Source: Cellvibrio polysaccharolyticus
Lineage (GTDB): Bacteria > Pseudomonadota > Gammaproteobacteria > Pseudomonadales > Cellvibrionaceae
Reading direction: 5' to 3'
NCBI RefSeq assembly: GCF_015182315.1
Contig: NZ_PRDL01000001.1
Location: 3,038,001-3,102,000, forward strand
Length of the DNA: 64,000 nucleotides
The translations under genes were made by a program, and so were the position numbers. Shown piece after piece: positions 44,535 to 52,564 of this stretch; the first letter of the stretch is position 1; the number at the start of each line of letters is the position of its first letter. Under the pieces are notes generated by a model, which was not told where the DNA came from, did not search any database, and worked only from the letters and a program-made list of their open reading frames with translations.

Positions 44535-47075
44535 TCAGAAGCTGTATTTTGCTGTCAGCTGAATATTTCTCGGCTCACCCCAGTGTACGCCCTGGTAGAA
44601 ACCGATATTACGGTAGTAGTGCTTGTCGGTAAGGTTATTGATATTCAACGCCGCCGAGAAGTTATCCGTAACCTGGTAACGTGCCATTAAATTGATCAAT
44701 GCAAAAGAGCCCTGATCAACACGCGTAGGTGACGTGACAGGGTTACCATTGGCATTAAAACTTCCGGTTGGTTTGTTGAAATTGGTAAACAAACCGCCCT
44801 GCCAGGTGACACCACCACCAATGGTGATCTTGTTGAGATTATCCGGCAAACGGTAAGTGGTAAACAAGCGAACCAGTTCGCGTGGACGGTTGGTTTGCAA
44901 GCGTACACCAGCGGCATTCTCTACCAAGGTATTACTGTAGCCAGCGGAGAAATTCCAGTTATCCGTAATCTGCCCCTGAATATCCAATTCATAACCACTT
45001 ACCTGCGTGCCTTTGCCAGTACTTTTATAAGGTGTATCTCCTCCCGGCAACATAAAGCGACCGGTTGAGGAGAATCCTGGAGGCGGGTTGGCTGAATCAA
45101 AACTTCCCGCCAATAAATCCAACGTATCATCAATTTCTGCCAGATTACTTTTCTCACCTTCAAACCAGGCAGCAGAAGCCGTTAACTTTCCATCAAAGAG
45201 CTCAGCCTTAACACCAACCTCCAGATTGTCCCCCACAATAGGGTCAAGAATTTCATTATTTACATCACGGCGATTTTGTGGCTGGAACAAATCCGCATAG
45301 CTGGCATAAACAGAAAAAACACTGTTAAGGTCATACACGACACCAACATAAGGTGTTAACTCATCTTCGACTTTATAACCGGTGGAATTCCTAAATGCAC
45401 CAGTATCCTGTTCGTAATTACGGGTACGAGTTTCCCAATTAGTAAGTCGCGCTCCAACAATCACAGTTAATGGATCGAGAACACTGAATCGCGCTGTTAC
45501 ATATGCACCACTATTTTTTTGCAGGAAATCACTGACATTAAAATCCCCTTCTTCTGAATTAAATGGCTCACGATTGCCTGTCCAATTACGCCAGTCTTCA
45601 ATCGTATAATATTCAGCCGATAAATCGTCTGTCAGAATTTGTGGAGAATAACGATTGGTTTCCATTTGCTCATAACCGAACACCAATGTATGTTCACGGT
45701 TAAAAAGTTCGAAACTACCATCAACGGCTATTTCGAACACGTCTGTTTGCGAATCAACAATAGAGTGCATAGTCCAGGCACTCAAACCGGTACCATCGCC
45801 TTTAAGGAATCCACCACCGCCATAAAATACTTTCCCGTCCCCGGAGAGTTCAGTATCTGTGTAGGCAAGTTTTACATTCCATTTATCACCCAGCTTTTGA
45901 TCCAACTGGGCAAACCACTGTTCCTGCTGAATAGGCCAGCGACTCCAGGGTGTTGTAAAGCTGGTACTACGCGGCAAATTCGCCAAGTCACCGTCAGCAG
46001 TGTAATAAAGGACTGTTCCCCATGTTACCCCGGACGTGTCCGGCTTCTGATAGTCATATCCCAAAGTAAATAAGGTAGAGTCTGTAAGATCGGCTTCAAG
46101 AATACCGTAAACAACATCTTTGTCGGTTTTATAATAATCACGGAAAGATTCGCTTTTTTGACGAACCAACACAGTACGTCCACGTAGTTTCCCATCGAAA
46201 GCAATAGGCGATCCTACATCGACTTCAATACGACCATAATCCCAACGGCCAGCCGTTGCGCTGACATAACCTGACAACTCTTTTCCTGGGCGCTTGCGCT
46301 TCAAAGAAACAGCACCGCCCGGATCACCAGTGCCAGATAACATTCCTGATGCACCGCGCAATACGGTCAGGTTGTCATAAATAGCCATGTCGTAGTTCAT
46401 GGAAACATAGCCATCACCCCGGGATGAACTCATTCCATCAACACGATAGTTATCAATAGCGTAACCACGGGAAACAAAGCTGGTGCGCTCGGTATCGTTT
46501 TCAGTGACATAAACGCCAGTAATCTGCGACATCACATCGTTAATGTTTTTGGTACCCATGTCATCCAGACGCTGACGTGTTACCACACTGACAGACTGAG
46601 GTGTGTCACGTACACTCATCGCCAAACGTGTTGCGCCACCGCTGGCACCTACACCGTAAGAACCTGAACCTTCAGTGGTTTCTGCTACCGTTGCTGCGCT
46701 AATATTTACCGCAGGCAAAATCACAGCACCTGTTGCCGGCTGTACGCTCAGCGCACCACTGGAGGTGGTAGACAAGGTAAGGCCGGTGCCGCTTAACGCA
46801 CGCGATGCGGCTTCAGCTGCAGAAAAATTACCGCTAATAGCACCGGCTTGTTTGCCGCGCACCAGTGAAGAATCAGCCGCGATGGTTACGCCACTTTGGC
46901 GAGCGATTTGGCTGAGAGAATTTTCCAGCGAACCTGCCGGAACATTGAAAGAATGCACAGCAGAAACTGCAGCGGATGCTGCCGGTGCAGTGCTTTGTGC
47001 CATTACCGGTTGACTGGCAACGACCAGAGAAACTGCGGCGGCCAGCAATGCCGGGCGCAAGGAAATGGATTTCAT
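44535..47075 (-). CDS. TonB-dependent siderophore receptor with STN domain (cassette 3)
   Basis: Outer-membrane receptor of 846 residues. Signal peptide 1-27 (ending QPVMAQ), STN domain at about 42-108 (FNVPAGSLENSLSQIARQSG), plug at about 150-260 (MSVRDTPQSVSVVTRQRLDDMG, LTVLRGASGMLSGTGDPGG) and a barrel ending in Phe. It is of the FpvA/FoxA type and should both import a ferric siderophore and signal through FecR. GAGGAG lies 7 nt before the ATG at 47075; the longer frame to 47135 lacks a signal peptide. It follows the sigma and FecR genes, with a downstream exported protein of unknown role. Confidence 0.93.
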   Translation of the reverse strand: MKSISLRPALLAAAVSLVVASQPVMAQSTAPAASAAVSAVHSFNVPAGSLENSLSQIARQSGVTIAADSSLVRGKQAGAISGNFSAAEAASRALSGTGLTLSTTSSGALSVQPATGAVILPAVNISAATVAETTEGSGSYGVGASGGATRLAMSVRDTPQSVSVVTRQRLDDMGTKNINDVMSQITGVYVTENDTERTSFVSRGYAIDNYRVDGMSSSRGDGYVSMNYDMAIYDNLTVLRGASGMLSGTGDPGGAVSLKRKRPGKELSGYVSATAGRWDYGRIEVDVGSPIAFDGKLRGRTVLVRQKSESFRDYYKTDKDVVYGILEADLTDSTLFTLGYDYQKPDTSGVTWGTVLYYTADGDLANLPRSTSFTTPWSRWPIQQEQWFAQLDQKLGDKWNVKLAYTDTELSGDGKVFYGGGGFLKGDGTGLSAWTMHSIVDSQTDVFEIAVDGSFELFNREHTLVFGYEQMETNRYSPQILTDDLSAEYYTIEDWRNWTGNREPFNSEEGDFNVSDFLQKNSGAYVTARFSVLDPLTVIVGARLTNWETRTRNYEQDTGAFRNSTGYKVEDELTPYVGVVYDLNSVFSVYASYADLFQPQNRRDVNNEILDPIVGDNLEVGVKAELFDGKLTASAAWFEGEKSNLAEIDDTLDLLAGSFDSANPPPGFSSTGRFMLPGGDTPYKSTGKGTQVSGYELDIQGQITDNWNFSAGYSNTLVENAAGVRLQTNRPRELVRLFTTYRLPDNLNKITIGGGVTWQGGLFTNFNKPTGSFNANGNPVTSPTRVDQGSFALINLMARYQVTDNFSAALNINNLTDKHYYRNIGFYQGVHWGEPRNIQLTAKYSF

Positions 47076-47107
47076 GAAAAGCTCCTCTTTTTTTGGTATG
47101 TGTGTGT

Positions 47108-47143
47108 CAACGTCAATGTCGAACAGCACCACCAAAACCCCTC
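47108..47143 (-). promoter_or_regulatory. Possible ECF-sigma promoter motif upstream of receptor 3
   Basis: The 10-mer CAACGTCAAT (47108-47117) and the 8-mer AACCCCTC (47136-47143), plus strand, recur from the same position in cassette 1. The gap differs (18 versus 4 bp). This could be promoter elements recognised by related sigma factors. Confidence 0.25.
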
Positions 47144-47164
47144 ACAAAATCCTGATAATTTTTT

Positions 47165-48148
47165 TTAGGTGTTGGCGAGGTCAACATTGGCCACCCATGA
47201 ACCCAACCGCGCAACGCGAATAGGCAACACGTCTGCCAGTGTGGTGAGCAATGCCGGTTGATCCAATTGAAAAACGCCGAACACCCGTAACTCTGCCGCC
47301 GCCGGTGACACCCGAACGTAACCGGGCAAATAGGATTTAAGCAAAGTAATCACATCGCCAAGCGAGGCGTCACTCACTTCAAGCACGCCATCCACCCAGG
47401 CGGTGTTGGCAAAAGGAGAGCTGCCCTGATGCGTACGCAAACCGGATTTTTCTATCCACACCGCTTCGCCAGGGTGCAATATCCGCTCCCCTCGCCGCCC
47501 GTGCACCACACGAATATCTGTGGATAAAGCCGCTACCAGGCTGCGATGAGAGTCTTGCCACACCATCACCCGGCCATTGGCCTCAACCACACTGTGGTCG
47601 GTTTTAATTAAAAAAGGTGTGGGTTGCTGTGCGACTTCAATCAGCATTTGCCCTTGCAATAAACGCAAACATCGGCTGCGGGTGTCAGAAAGATCTTGCA
47701 GGCTGGTGCAGGCATTCATATCCAGCCAGCTACCATCCGCCAGGCGACGCCGCTGCCGCTCACCGGTATCGGTGCGATAGTCAGCTTGCTCCCCGGAGGC
47801 TTGCCACAAAACACCGGCAGACACCATCGCAGTTAACGCAACACTGCCGCGCAATAATTTCCGACGGGTGACTGCTGGCTGAACAGACGTTATTTGTTGC
47901 ACGAAGGCGGTATTCACCGGCACACGGTTACTGACTTGCCGCAGTTGCTCTACCGGGCGGGCGAGCAACTTTTCAATACGCCGCCAGGCTTCTGCATTAC
48001 AGGCATCGCTCGATAGCCAAACTTCAAAATCTGCTTTTTGGGTGTCATCGGCATGGCCGGATGTCAGCAGAACCATCCAATCAATGGCAGTTTCCATGCG
48101 GCTATCCAATATGGAAAGCCCACTTTCGTCGGTAGATACCGGGTTCAT
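47165..48148 (-). CDS. FecR-family regulator (cassette 3)
   Basis: Sigma regulator of 327 residues. An N-terminal sigma-binding part with AIDWMVLLTSGHAD and CNAEAWRRIEKLLARP, a membrane segment around 100-118 (GSVALTAMVSAGVLW), and the periplasmic FecR domain with GERQRRRLADGSWLDMNACTSLQD. The ATG at 48148 overlaps the sigma stop as ATGA, so translation is coupled; the longer frame to 48178 lies inside the sigma gene. It is expected to respond to receptor 3 by its C-terminal region. Confidence 0.89.
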   Translation of the reverse strand: MNPVSTDESGLSILDSRMETAIDWMVLLTSGHADDTQKADFEVWLSSDACNAEAWRRIEKLLARPVEQLRQVSNRVPVNTAFVQQITSVQPAVTRRKLLRGSVALTAMVSAGVLWQASGEQADYRTDTGERQRRRLADGSWLDMNACTSLQDLSDTRSRCLRLLQGQMLIEVAQQPTPFLIKTDHSVVEANGRVMVWQDSHRSLVAALSTDIRVVHGRRGERILHPGEAVWIEKSGLRTHQGSSPFANTAWVDGVLEVSDASLGDVITLLKSYLPGYVRVSPAAAELRVFGVFQLDQPALLTTLADVLPIRVARLGSWVANVDLANT

Positions 48149-48660
48149 AAGGGCTGCATCACTTCCTGTTGCAAGCAACAGTGGATAAAGGCGCGCTTGA
48201 TGTAGCGCTCTACGGTGGCGATGGAAATATGCATCTCTTCGGCAATGGCACGGTGGGTTTTGCCATCCAGACGATTAAGCAAAAATGCCCGCCTCACTTC
48301 AGCAGGCAGGCCGCTTAATAGTTTTGATACCTGCTCCAGCGCCTCCAACAAAGTGCTTAACTCTTCGGCAGAGGGTGCCAGGGCTTCGGGCAGGCTTTCC
48401 TGATAATCCAGCCAGGCTTGTTCAATCTCGCGGCGGCGCCACAGGTCAATCAATGCCCGGCGGGCAATGGTCAGCAAAAGCGCGCGGGGTTCGCGCACGG
48501 CAGTGGTATTGGTGGCGGTCAATACCCGCACGAAAGTGTCCTGCGCCAGATCAGCAGCATCGCTGTTGTTGTGCATTTTTCGGCACAGCCAGCCATACAG
48601 CCAGGAATGATGGTCGCGGTACCAACTGCCAATACACGCCGTCTGATTTGCCGACGACAT
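48145..48660 (-). CDS. FecI-like ECF sigma factor (cassette 3)
   Basis: ECF sigma factor of 171 residues. Region 2 is visible as DAADLAQDTFVRVL and EPRALLLTIARRALIDLWRRR; region 4 as KTHRAIAEEMHISIATVERYI. The start at 48660 has GGAGG five nt upstream, better than the in-frame ATG at 48681. A Fur-like inverted repeat lies 27 bp upstream. It is the first gene of the sigma, FecR, receptor cassette. Confidence 0.92.
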   Translation of the reverse strand: MSSANQTACIGSWYRDHHSWLYGWLCRKMHNNSDAADLAQDTFVRVLTATNTTAVREPRALLLTIARRALIDLWRRREIEQAWLDYQESLPEALAPSAEELSTLLEALEQVSKLLSGLPAEVRRAFLLNRLDGKTHRAIAEEMHISIATVERYIKRAFIHCCLQQEVMQPL

Positions 48661-48687
48661 AGAACCTCCAAAAAGAAGCATTAATAC

Positions 48688-48702
48688 AAATGATTCTCAT
48701 TT
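48688..48702 (-). promoter_or_regulatory. Fur-box-like inverted repeat upstream of sigma 3
   Basis: A perfect repeat AAATGA-TTC-TCATTT, within ACAAATGATTCTCATTTTA, resembles the Fur core and lies 27 bp upstream of the sigma factor start. Confidence 0.55.
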
Positions 48703-48824
48703 TATATTTTAATTACGAAGAAAGATAGAACCCCCCACCGAAGGATAATGCTTGCAGAGCCCCGCCCGATGTGTTTATGCTTGGCGCGACTATCCATTTA
48801 TTGCCTCAAGAAAGGCCAGAACGC

Positions 48825-48920
48825 ATGAAGCTCCCTAACCACCTGTCACAAGAACACTTACCGGCAAACGCCGGTGTGTATTTTTATGGCTATTGGTTTA
48901 GCAGAGTTTTGCGCGTCTGA
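48825..48920 (+). CDS. Aromatic-rich leader peptide upstream of DAHP synthase
   Basis: A 31-residue ORF (MKLPNHLSQEHLPANAG then VYFYGYWFSRVLRV) carries a cluster of six aromatic codons in seven positions: three Tyr, two Phe and one Trp. It has an AAAGG ribosome-site-like sequence about 10 nt upstream and ends 38 nt before a strong terminator hairpin that lies in front of the DAHP synthase start. This layout is that of an attenuation leader, where ribosome stalling on scarce aromatic tRNAs blocks the terminator. No other function for so short and so aromatic an ORF is evident. Confidence 0.7.
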   Translation: MKLPNHLSQEHLPANAGVYFYGYWFSRVLRV

Positions 48921-48958
48921 TATTTGCTTTTCGGGCGCCACCTGGCTGCCCTGGCATG

Positions 48959-48993
48959 AAAAAAACCCGGTGCAGCCAACACCGGGTTTTTTT
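48959..48993 (+). terminator. Attenuator terminator in the 5' leader of DAHP synthase
   Basis: AAAAACCCGGTG and CACCGGGTTTTT form a 12-bp stem with a 7-nt loop and a T7 run. The downstream start codon is only 16 nt away and no upstream gene is read in this direction, so it is a leader terminator. An alternative pairing TGGCTGC (48943-48949) with GCAGCCA (48972-48978) would use the loop and could act as antiterminator. Confidence 0.75.
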
Positions 48994-49008
48994 ATGGGGA
49001 TTACCTTA

Positions 49009-50088
49009 ATGAACAGTGTTACTGAATGCTCTGACCAACCGCTGCTGGCAACCAACCAACGATTGCTGGATAGCCCTGCAGAGCTGCGCCGCAAGCTGCC
49101 GCTGGCCGCACCACTACAACAACATATTGACCAACAACGCCGCGACATTGATGGCATTGTGAGTGGCAAGGATTCCCGCCTGCTGGTGGTGGTTGGGCCC
49201 TGCTCGGTACACGACCCGCTCGCCACACTCGACTACGCCAAACGCCTTAAAACCTTGCAACAACAACTGCCCCACCTGCTGCTGGTAATGCGGGTTTACA
49301 TTGAAAAGCCTCGCACCAGCCTCGGCTGGAAAGGCCTGGTGTACGACCCGGATCGGGACAACAGCCAGCAACTTGACAAAGGACTGCAAGTGTCCCGCGA
49401 GCTGATGCAAGCCGTTGCACAACTCGGCTTGCCCATCGCCACCGAAGCGCTAAACCCGGAACTTGCGCCCTACTTTGATGACCTCGTCAGCTGGTACGCG
49501 CTGGGTGCGCGCACCACCGAGTCGCAAACCCATCGCGAGATGGCCAGCGCCCTGCCCGGTAGCATCGGTTTTAAAAACGGTACCGATGGCAGTGTGGATA
49601 TTGCTGTCAATGCCATCAAAGCCGCCAGCCAACCGCAGTACATTACGCGCATCAACAACGAAGGCCGCCTGGTGCAATTGCAAGTGGCAGGCAATCGTTC
49701 CGGGCATCTGGTATTACGCGGCGGCTCCGACGGCCCCAATTACCACCGCGATGCCGTACTCGCCGCAAGCCGCGCCTTGCAAACAGCCGGCTTGAATCCG
49801 AGAGTAATGGTGGATGCCAGTCACGCCAACTGTGGCAAAGTCGCCGAGCGACAGGCGAACGTTCTGGCAGACGTAGGAAAGCAACTGCAACAAGGCAGCC
49901 CGATTCTCGGCGTAATGCTGGAAAGTTTTTTAGTCAGCGGCCAGCAAACCTTAACCGCCGAAGCGGGCACCTACGGCCAATCCATGACCGACCCTTGCCT
50001 GGATTGGGCAATGACCACCGAAAATTTGCAGCAACTGAATCATCAGGTTGAAAATGCGCGGCAGGAACGGGTTGCGGTGCCGGCGTAA
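49009..50088 (+). CDS. 3-deoxy-7-phosphoheptulonate (DAHP) synthase, type I
   Basis: Condenses phosphoenolpyruvate and erythrose 4-phosphate to DAHP, the first step of aromatic amino acid synthesis. The 359-residue protein shows LVVVGPCSVHDPLATLDYAKRL, MRVYIEKPRTSLGWKGLVYDP, GARTTESQTHREMASALPG (in part), and VMVDASHANCGK, all hallmarks of the AroF/AroG/AroH group. Feedback specificity cannot be read safely, so no symbol is given. The ATG at 49009 was chosen; GGGGA lies about 8 nt upstream. The frame opens to 48874 but that region is the leader and attenuator. Regulation by aromatic amino acid attenuation is indicated by the leader. Confidence 0.95.
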   Translation: MNSVTECSDQPLLATNQRLLDSPAELRRKLPLAAPLQQHIDQQRRDIDGIVSGKDSRLLVVVGPCSVHDPLATLDYAKRLKTLQQQLPHLLLVMRVYIEKPRTSLGWKGLVYDPDRDNSQQLDKGLQVSRELMQAVAQLGLPIATEALNPELAPYFDDLVSWYALGARTTESQTHREMASALPGSIGFKNGTDGSVDIAVNAIKAASQPQYITRINNEGRLVQLQVAGNRSGHLVLRGGSDGPNYHRDAVLAASRALQTAGLNPRVMVDASHANCGKVAERQANVLADVGKQLQQGSPILGVMLESFLVSGQQTLTAEAGTYGQSMTDPCLDWAMTTENLQQLNHQVENARQERVAVPA

Positions 50089-50157
50089 GTCAGCCGGTGA
50101 TATTTTTTAAACAGGTCGCTCCCCGGTACGAAGCGGCCTTTTATTGCAGGAATAACA

Positions 50158-50550
50158 ATGAAACTGGGCTACACCATTATTTACGTTGCCAATGTCGGCG
50201 AATCATTATCTTTTTTTGAAAATGCCTTTGGCTTGACGCGTCGTTTTTTGCACGAGTCCGGCGATTATGGCGAACTGAATACCGGTGAAACTACACTGGC
50301 ATTTGCCTCTCACGAATTGGGGAACGCAAATTTTCCGGATGGATTTATCGCAACAGATGCATCAAAAAAGCCGCTCGGGTTTGAAATTGCTTTTATAGCG
50401 CTGGATGTAACCGCTGCACATGTCAAAGCACTCAACACGGGCGCAAAAGAAATTAAAGCCCCCGAAACAAAACCCTGGGGGCAAGTTGTTTCCTACGTTC
50501 GCTGCCCGGACGGCACTGTGGTGGAAATTTGCTCGGCGATGGGCGGTTAA
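50158..50550 (+). CDS. VOC-family (glyoxalase/bleomycin-resistance) protein
   Basis: A 130-residue single-domain protein of the vicinal oxygen chelate fold. The N-terminal half has YTIIYVANVGESLSFFENAFG, the C-terminal half has WGQVVSYVRCPDGTVVEICSAMG with the metal-site Glu near the end (VVEICS). Members bind a divalent metal and include lyases, dioxygenases and antibiotic-binding proteins. Length fits a domain of two beta-alpha-beta modules. It follows the DAHP synthase gene by 69 bp and may be on the same transcript, with the PdxH-like gene 35 bp downstream. Substrate unknown. Confidence 0.85.
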   Translation: MKLGYTIIYVANVGESLSFFENAFGLTRRFLHESGDYGELNTGETTLAFASHELGNANFPDGFIATDASKKPLGFEIAFIALDVTAAHVKALNTGAKEIKAPETKPWGQVVSYVRCPDGTVVEICSAMGG

Positions 50551-50585
50551 GAATTTTCAATTAAACCTGTCAGAAGGATTTAGCT

Positions 50586-51164
50586 ATGGAAAACCCGATA
50601 CAAAAATTTGCAAGCTGGTGGCAAGAAGCCTTAAGCAACAGCCCGCTGGATCAAAAAAGTGCAGTCTGCGTTTCGACCATTGACGAAAGAGGTTTTCCGG
50701 CGGGCAGGTTTGTGGATTTAAAGCAGGTAGATGAAAGAGGGTTTATCTTCTGTACCGCTTTCGACTCGGCAAAAGGCCACCAGATAAAACAGAACCCTAA
50801 TACCGCGATCACCATCTGGTGGGATCATGTAGGTTATCAGGTGCGGGTAGTGGGTCTGGCCGAAGCTATTGAGCAAGCAGATGCCAATGCTTTTTGGGAA
50901 ACACGAAACCGCAGCGCAAGGCTCACCACCACAGCCTTCCAGCAAAGCCAGCCTTTGCAAAGCGAAATAGAACTGACAGAACGTCTTAATAAAGCCACAG
51001 AGCAATTCATAGGCCAGCAAATTCCAAAACCCGAAAACTGGGGCGGCTACTGCGTCAAACCTTTATCCATCGAATTTCTTACCTTCCAGAAAAGCCGGCT
51101 GCACCTGAGGAAGTTTTTTGAACTTAAAAACGGAATATGGATAAAACGGCTTTTGCAACCCTAA
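50586..51164 (+). CDS. pdxH: Pyridoxamine 5'-phosphate oxidase-like flavoprotein (PdxH)
   Basis: FMN-dependent enzyme of 192 residues that oxidises pyridoxamine or pyridoxine 5'-phosphate to pyridoxal 5'-phosphate. Visible family pieces are AVCVSTIDERGFPAGRFVDLK, FCTAFDSAKGHQIKQNPNTAI, the QVRVVGLAEAI strand, WGGYCVKPLSIEFLTFQKSRLH (substrate-binding Arg-x-His region altered to SRLHLRKF) and the C-terminal RLLQP. The final LQP matches the classic end of PdxH. The Arg-Leu-His is retained. It is slightly shorter than E. coli PdxH (218), lacking N-terminal residues. It is preceded by AGAAGGA and follows the VOC gene. Confidence 0.82.
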   Translation: MENPIQKFASWWQEALSNSPLDQKSAVCVSTIDERGFPAGRFVDLKQVDERGFIFCTAFDSAKGHQIKQNPNTAITIWWDHVGYQVRVVGLAEAIEQADANAFWETRNRSARLTTTAFQQSQPLQSEIELTERLNKATEQFIGQQIPKPENWGGYCVKPLSIEFLTFQKSRLHLRKFFELKNGIWIKRLLQP

Positions 51165-51235
51165 CAAACCCATCACGATTAAGAAAACCTGCGTTTTAGA
51201 AATTGTGTTCAAGAGAAAGCGGATAATGGCCAAGG

Positions 51236-51676
51236 TTAAGCTTTTCCGGAGCCTCGTTTGCGCGGCGGTTTGCCAGCGTCTGCACCGCCAATGGCTCCTT
51301 GCGCCGCCAACCCGAGCAGGCGGCGGAATTTTGGGCACTCCATATGGCTGGGGGCTGGGCAAACGGCGGCATGCCGAAGGCCGTCGCGCATGGCGGTTAA
51401 TTTTTGAATGGTTTTATCCAATTCATCGGCCTTGTTGATCAACAAATCCCTGTCAATAGTCGGGTTTCCTTTCGCGCCGATCATGCGCGCAATTTCATCC
51501 AGCGAAAACCCCGCCGAGCGACCCAGAGCAATCAACGCCAGACGCTCCAATATGTTCGGGCTGAAAACCCGACGTAACCCCTGCCTGCCAATTGAACGGA
51601 TCAATCCTTTCTCTTCATAGAAACGCAACGTAGAAGCCGGCACACCCGACTGCCTTGCAACCTCGGCGATATCCAT
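51236..51676 (-). CDS. MerR-family regulator, copy 1
   Basis: Regulator of 146 residues. The N-terminal winged helix is IAEVARQSGVPASTLRFYEE, followed by the coiled dimerisation helix (INKADELDKTIQKLTAMRDG) and a C-terminal region with Cys in CPAPSHMECPKF. MerR regulators bind spaced operators in divergent promoters. The ATG at 51676 has AAGGGG 5 nt upstream; the frame extends to 51847 but crosses into the DUF2938 gene. It is divergent from a DUF2938/DUF2798 pair. A near-identical copy 4,874 bp downstream lacks the C-terminal 25 residues. Ligand unknown. Confidence 0.87.
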   Translation of the reverse strand: MDIAEVARQSGVPASTLRFYEEKGLIRSIGRQGLRRVFSPNILERLALIALGRSAGFSLDEIARMIGAKGNPTIDRDLLINKADELDKTIQKLTAMRDGLRHAAVCPAPSHMECPKFRRLLGLAAQGAIGGADAGKPPRKRGSGKA

Positions 51677-51689
51677 AAAAACCCCTTGA

Positions 51690-51707
51690 CCTAAAGTCGA
51701 CTTGAAG
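51690..51707. promoter_or_regulatory. MerR-type operator in divergent promoter
   Basis: CCTAAAGTCGACTTGAAG is a near-palindrome in the 79-bp gap between the divergent MerR and DUF2938 genes, preceded by a -35-like TTGACC. The same sequence is present at 56564-56581 in copy 2. The arrangement is that of a MerR-family operator. Confidence 0.55.
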
Positions 51708-51755
51708 TTGCAAGCTAGCACCCGTTCAACATCAAAACAAGCTCGGGAGAAAGTT

Positions 51756-52247
51756 ATGAACAGCCTGCTGTTTACCTTGTTAATCGGTATCGGTGCCACA
51801 GGGGTAATGGATGCGTGGGGTGTGTTGCGCAAATTGTTGTTCGGCATACCGACGCCAAACTATGGAATGGTAGGCCGCTGGTTGGCACACATGACACACG
51901 GGCAGTTCCGTCACAACGCGATTGCGGCGTCGGCTCGAGTAAGCGGAGAAGAAGTTATCGGGTGGATCGCCCACTACCTGACAGGGATTTCTTTCGCGGC
52001 GATATTGATTGCGGTTTGGGGAAACGGCTGGATTCAAAACCCGACAATAGTACCAGCGCTACTGGTTGGAATAGCTACCGTCGCCGCACCTTTTTTGATA
52101 ATGCAACCCGGCATGGGCGCTGGCGTTGCGGCGTCCAAAACCAAAAACCCGAACGCCGCGCGACTGCAAAGCCTTATAACCCACACCGTGTTTGGTGTTG
52201 GCTTATACGCCTCCGGCAAAGCGGTGCAACTCTTTTGCTCAATGTAA
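51756..52247 (+). CDS. DUF2938-like membrane protein, copy 1
   Basis: Inner-membrane protein of 163 residues with four hydrophobic helices (about 3-25, 65-88, 92-115, 136-158). Motifs include IGIGATGVMDAWGVLRK and GRWLAHMTHGQFRH, and MQPGMGAGVAASKTKNP near helix 3. It resembles the DUF2938 family, whose function is not known. GGGAGAAAGTT precedes the ATG. It is divergent from the MerR regulator and followed 35 bp later by the DUF2798 gene, forming a small operon. The copy at 56630 differs at only a few residues (L to I, T to S, R to Q). Confidence 0.8.
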   Translation: MNSLLFTLLIGIGATGVMDAWGVLRKLLFGIPTPNYGMVGRWLAHMTHGQFRHNAIAASARVSGEEVIGWIAHYLTGISFAAILIAVWGNGWIQNPTIVPALLVGIATVAAPFLIMQPGMGAGVAASKTKNPNAARLQSLITHTVFGVGLYASGKAVQLFCSM

Positions 52248-52282
52248 AAACGAGTCAAAAAAACTGACGAAAGGAAACCAAC

Positions 52283-52507
52283 ATGTACATTCCCGCTCGC
52301 TTTGCCCCGCTCTTATTCAGCGCATTGCTATCCGCCATTATGGTCTGCATCGTATCAGCATTCGTGCTGCTAACTTCACAAGGCCCGCACGCCGACTTCA
52401 CCACACAATGGATCAAAAGCTGCTTGACCACATGGCCAATAGCTTTTCCGACGGTAGCGGTTGTCGCGCCGTGGGTTAGAAAAATAGTTGGAAGGATGAC
52501 TACGTAA
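52283..52507 (+). CDS. DUF2798-like membrane protein, copy 1
   Basis: A 74-residue membrane protein with two hydrophobic helices (about 8-30 and 45-66). The pieces FSALLSAIMVCIVSAFVLL and WPIAFPTVAVVAPWVRKIV match the DUF2798 family pattern. An AAAGGAAACCAAC ribosome region precedes the ATG. It follows DUF2938 in an operon and is duplicated at 57157 with different C-terminal residues (KIVGRMTT versus KVVGRLTR). Function unknown. Confidence 0.8.
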   Translation: MYIPARFAPLLFSALLSAIMVCIVSAFVLLTSQGPHADFTTQWIKSCLTTWPIAFPTVAVVAPWVRKIVGRMTT

Positions 52508-52564
52508 AACTCAAAAACTATGTTTTATCGTGAGCGCACCAAACAACATTAAGAAAGCAACGCA

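Larger units (their letters stand above)
51315..52485. repeat. Duplicated MerR/DUF2938/DUF2798 segment, copy 1
   Basis: This ~1.17-kb segment recurs at 56189-57359 with a constant offset of 4,874 bp, so there are no indels across the aligned genes. Identity is very high in the centre and falls off in the MerR 3' region and at both ends. The copies flank the IS3 element and the lower-GC genes. Confidence 0.9.

Noticed and set aside
48874..49008. In-frame N-terminal extension of the DAHP synthase
   Set aside because: The frame is open to 48874, but the region contains the leader ORF and terminator stem and encodes no domain. The start at 49009 has a better ribosome site.
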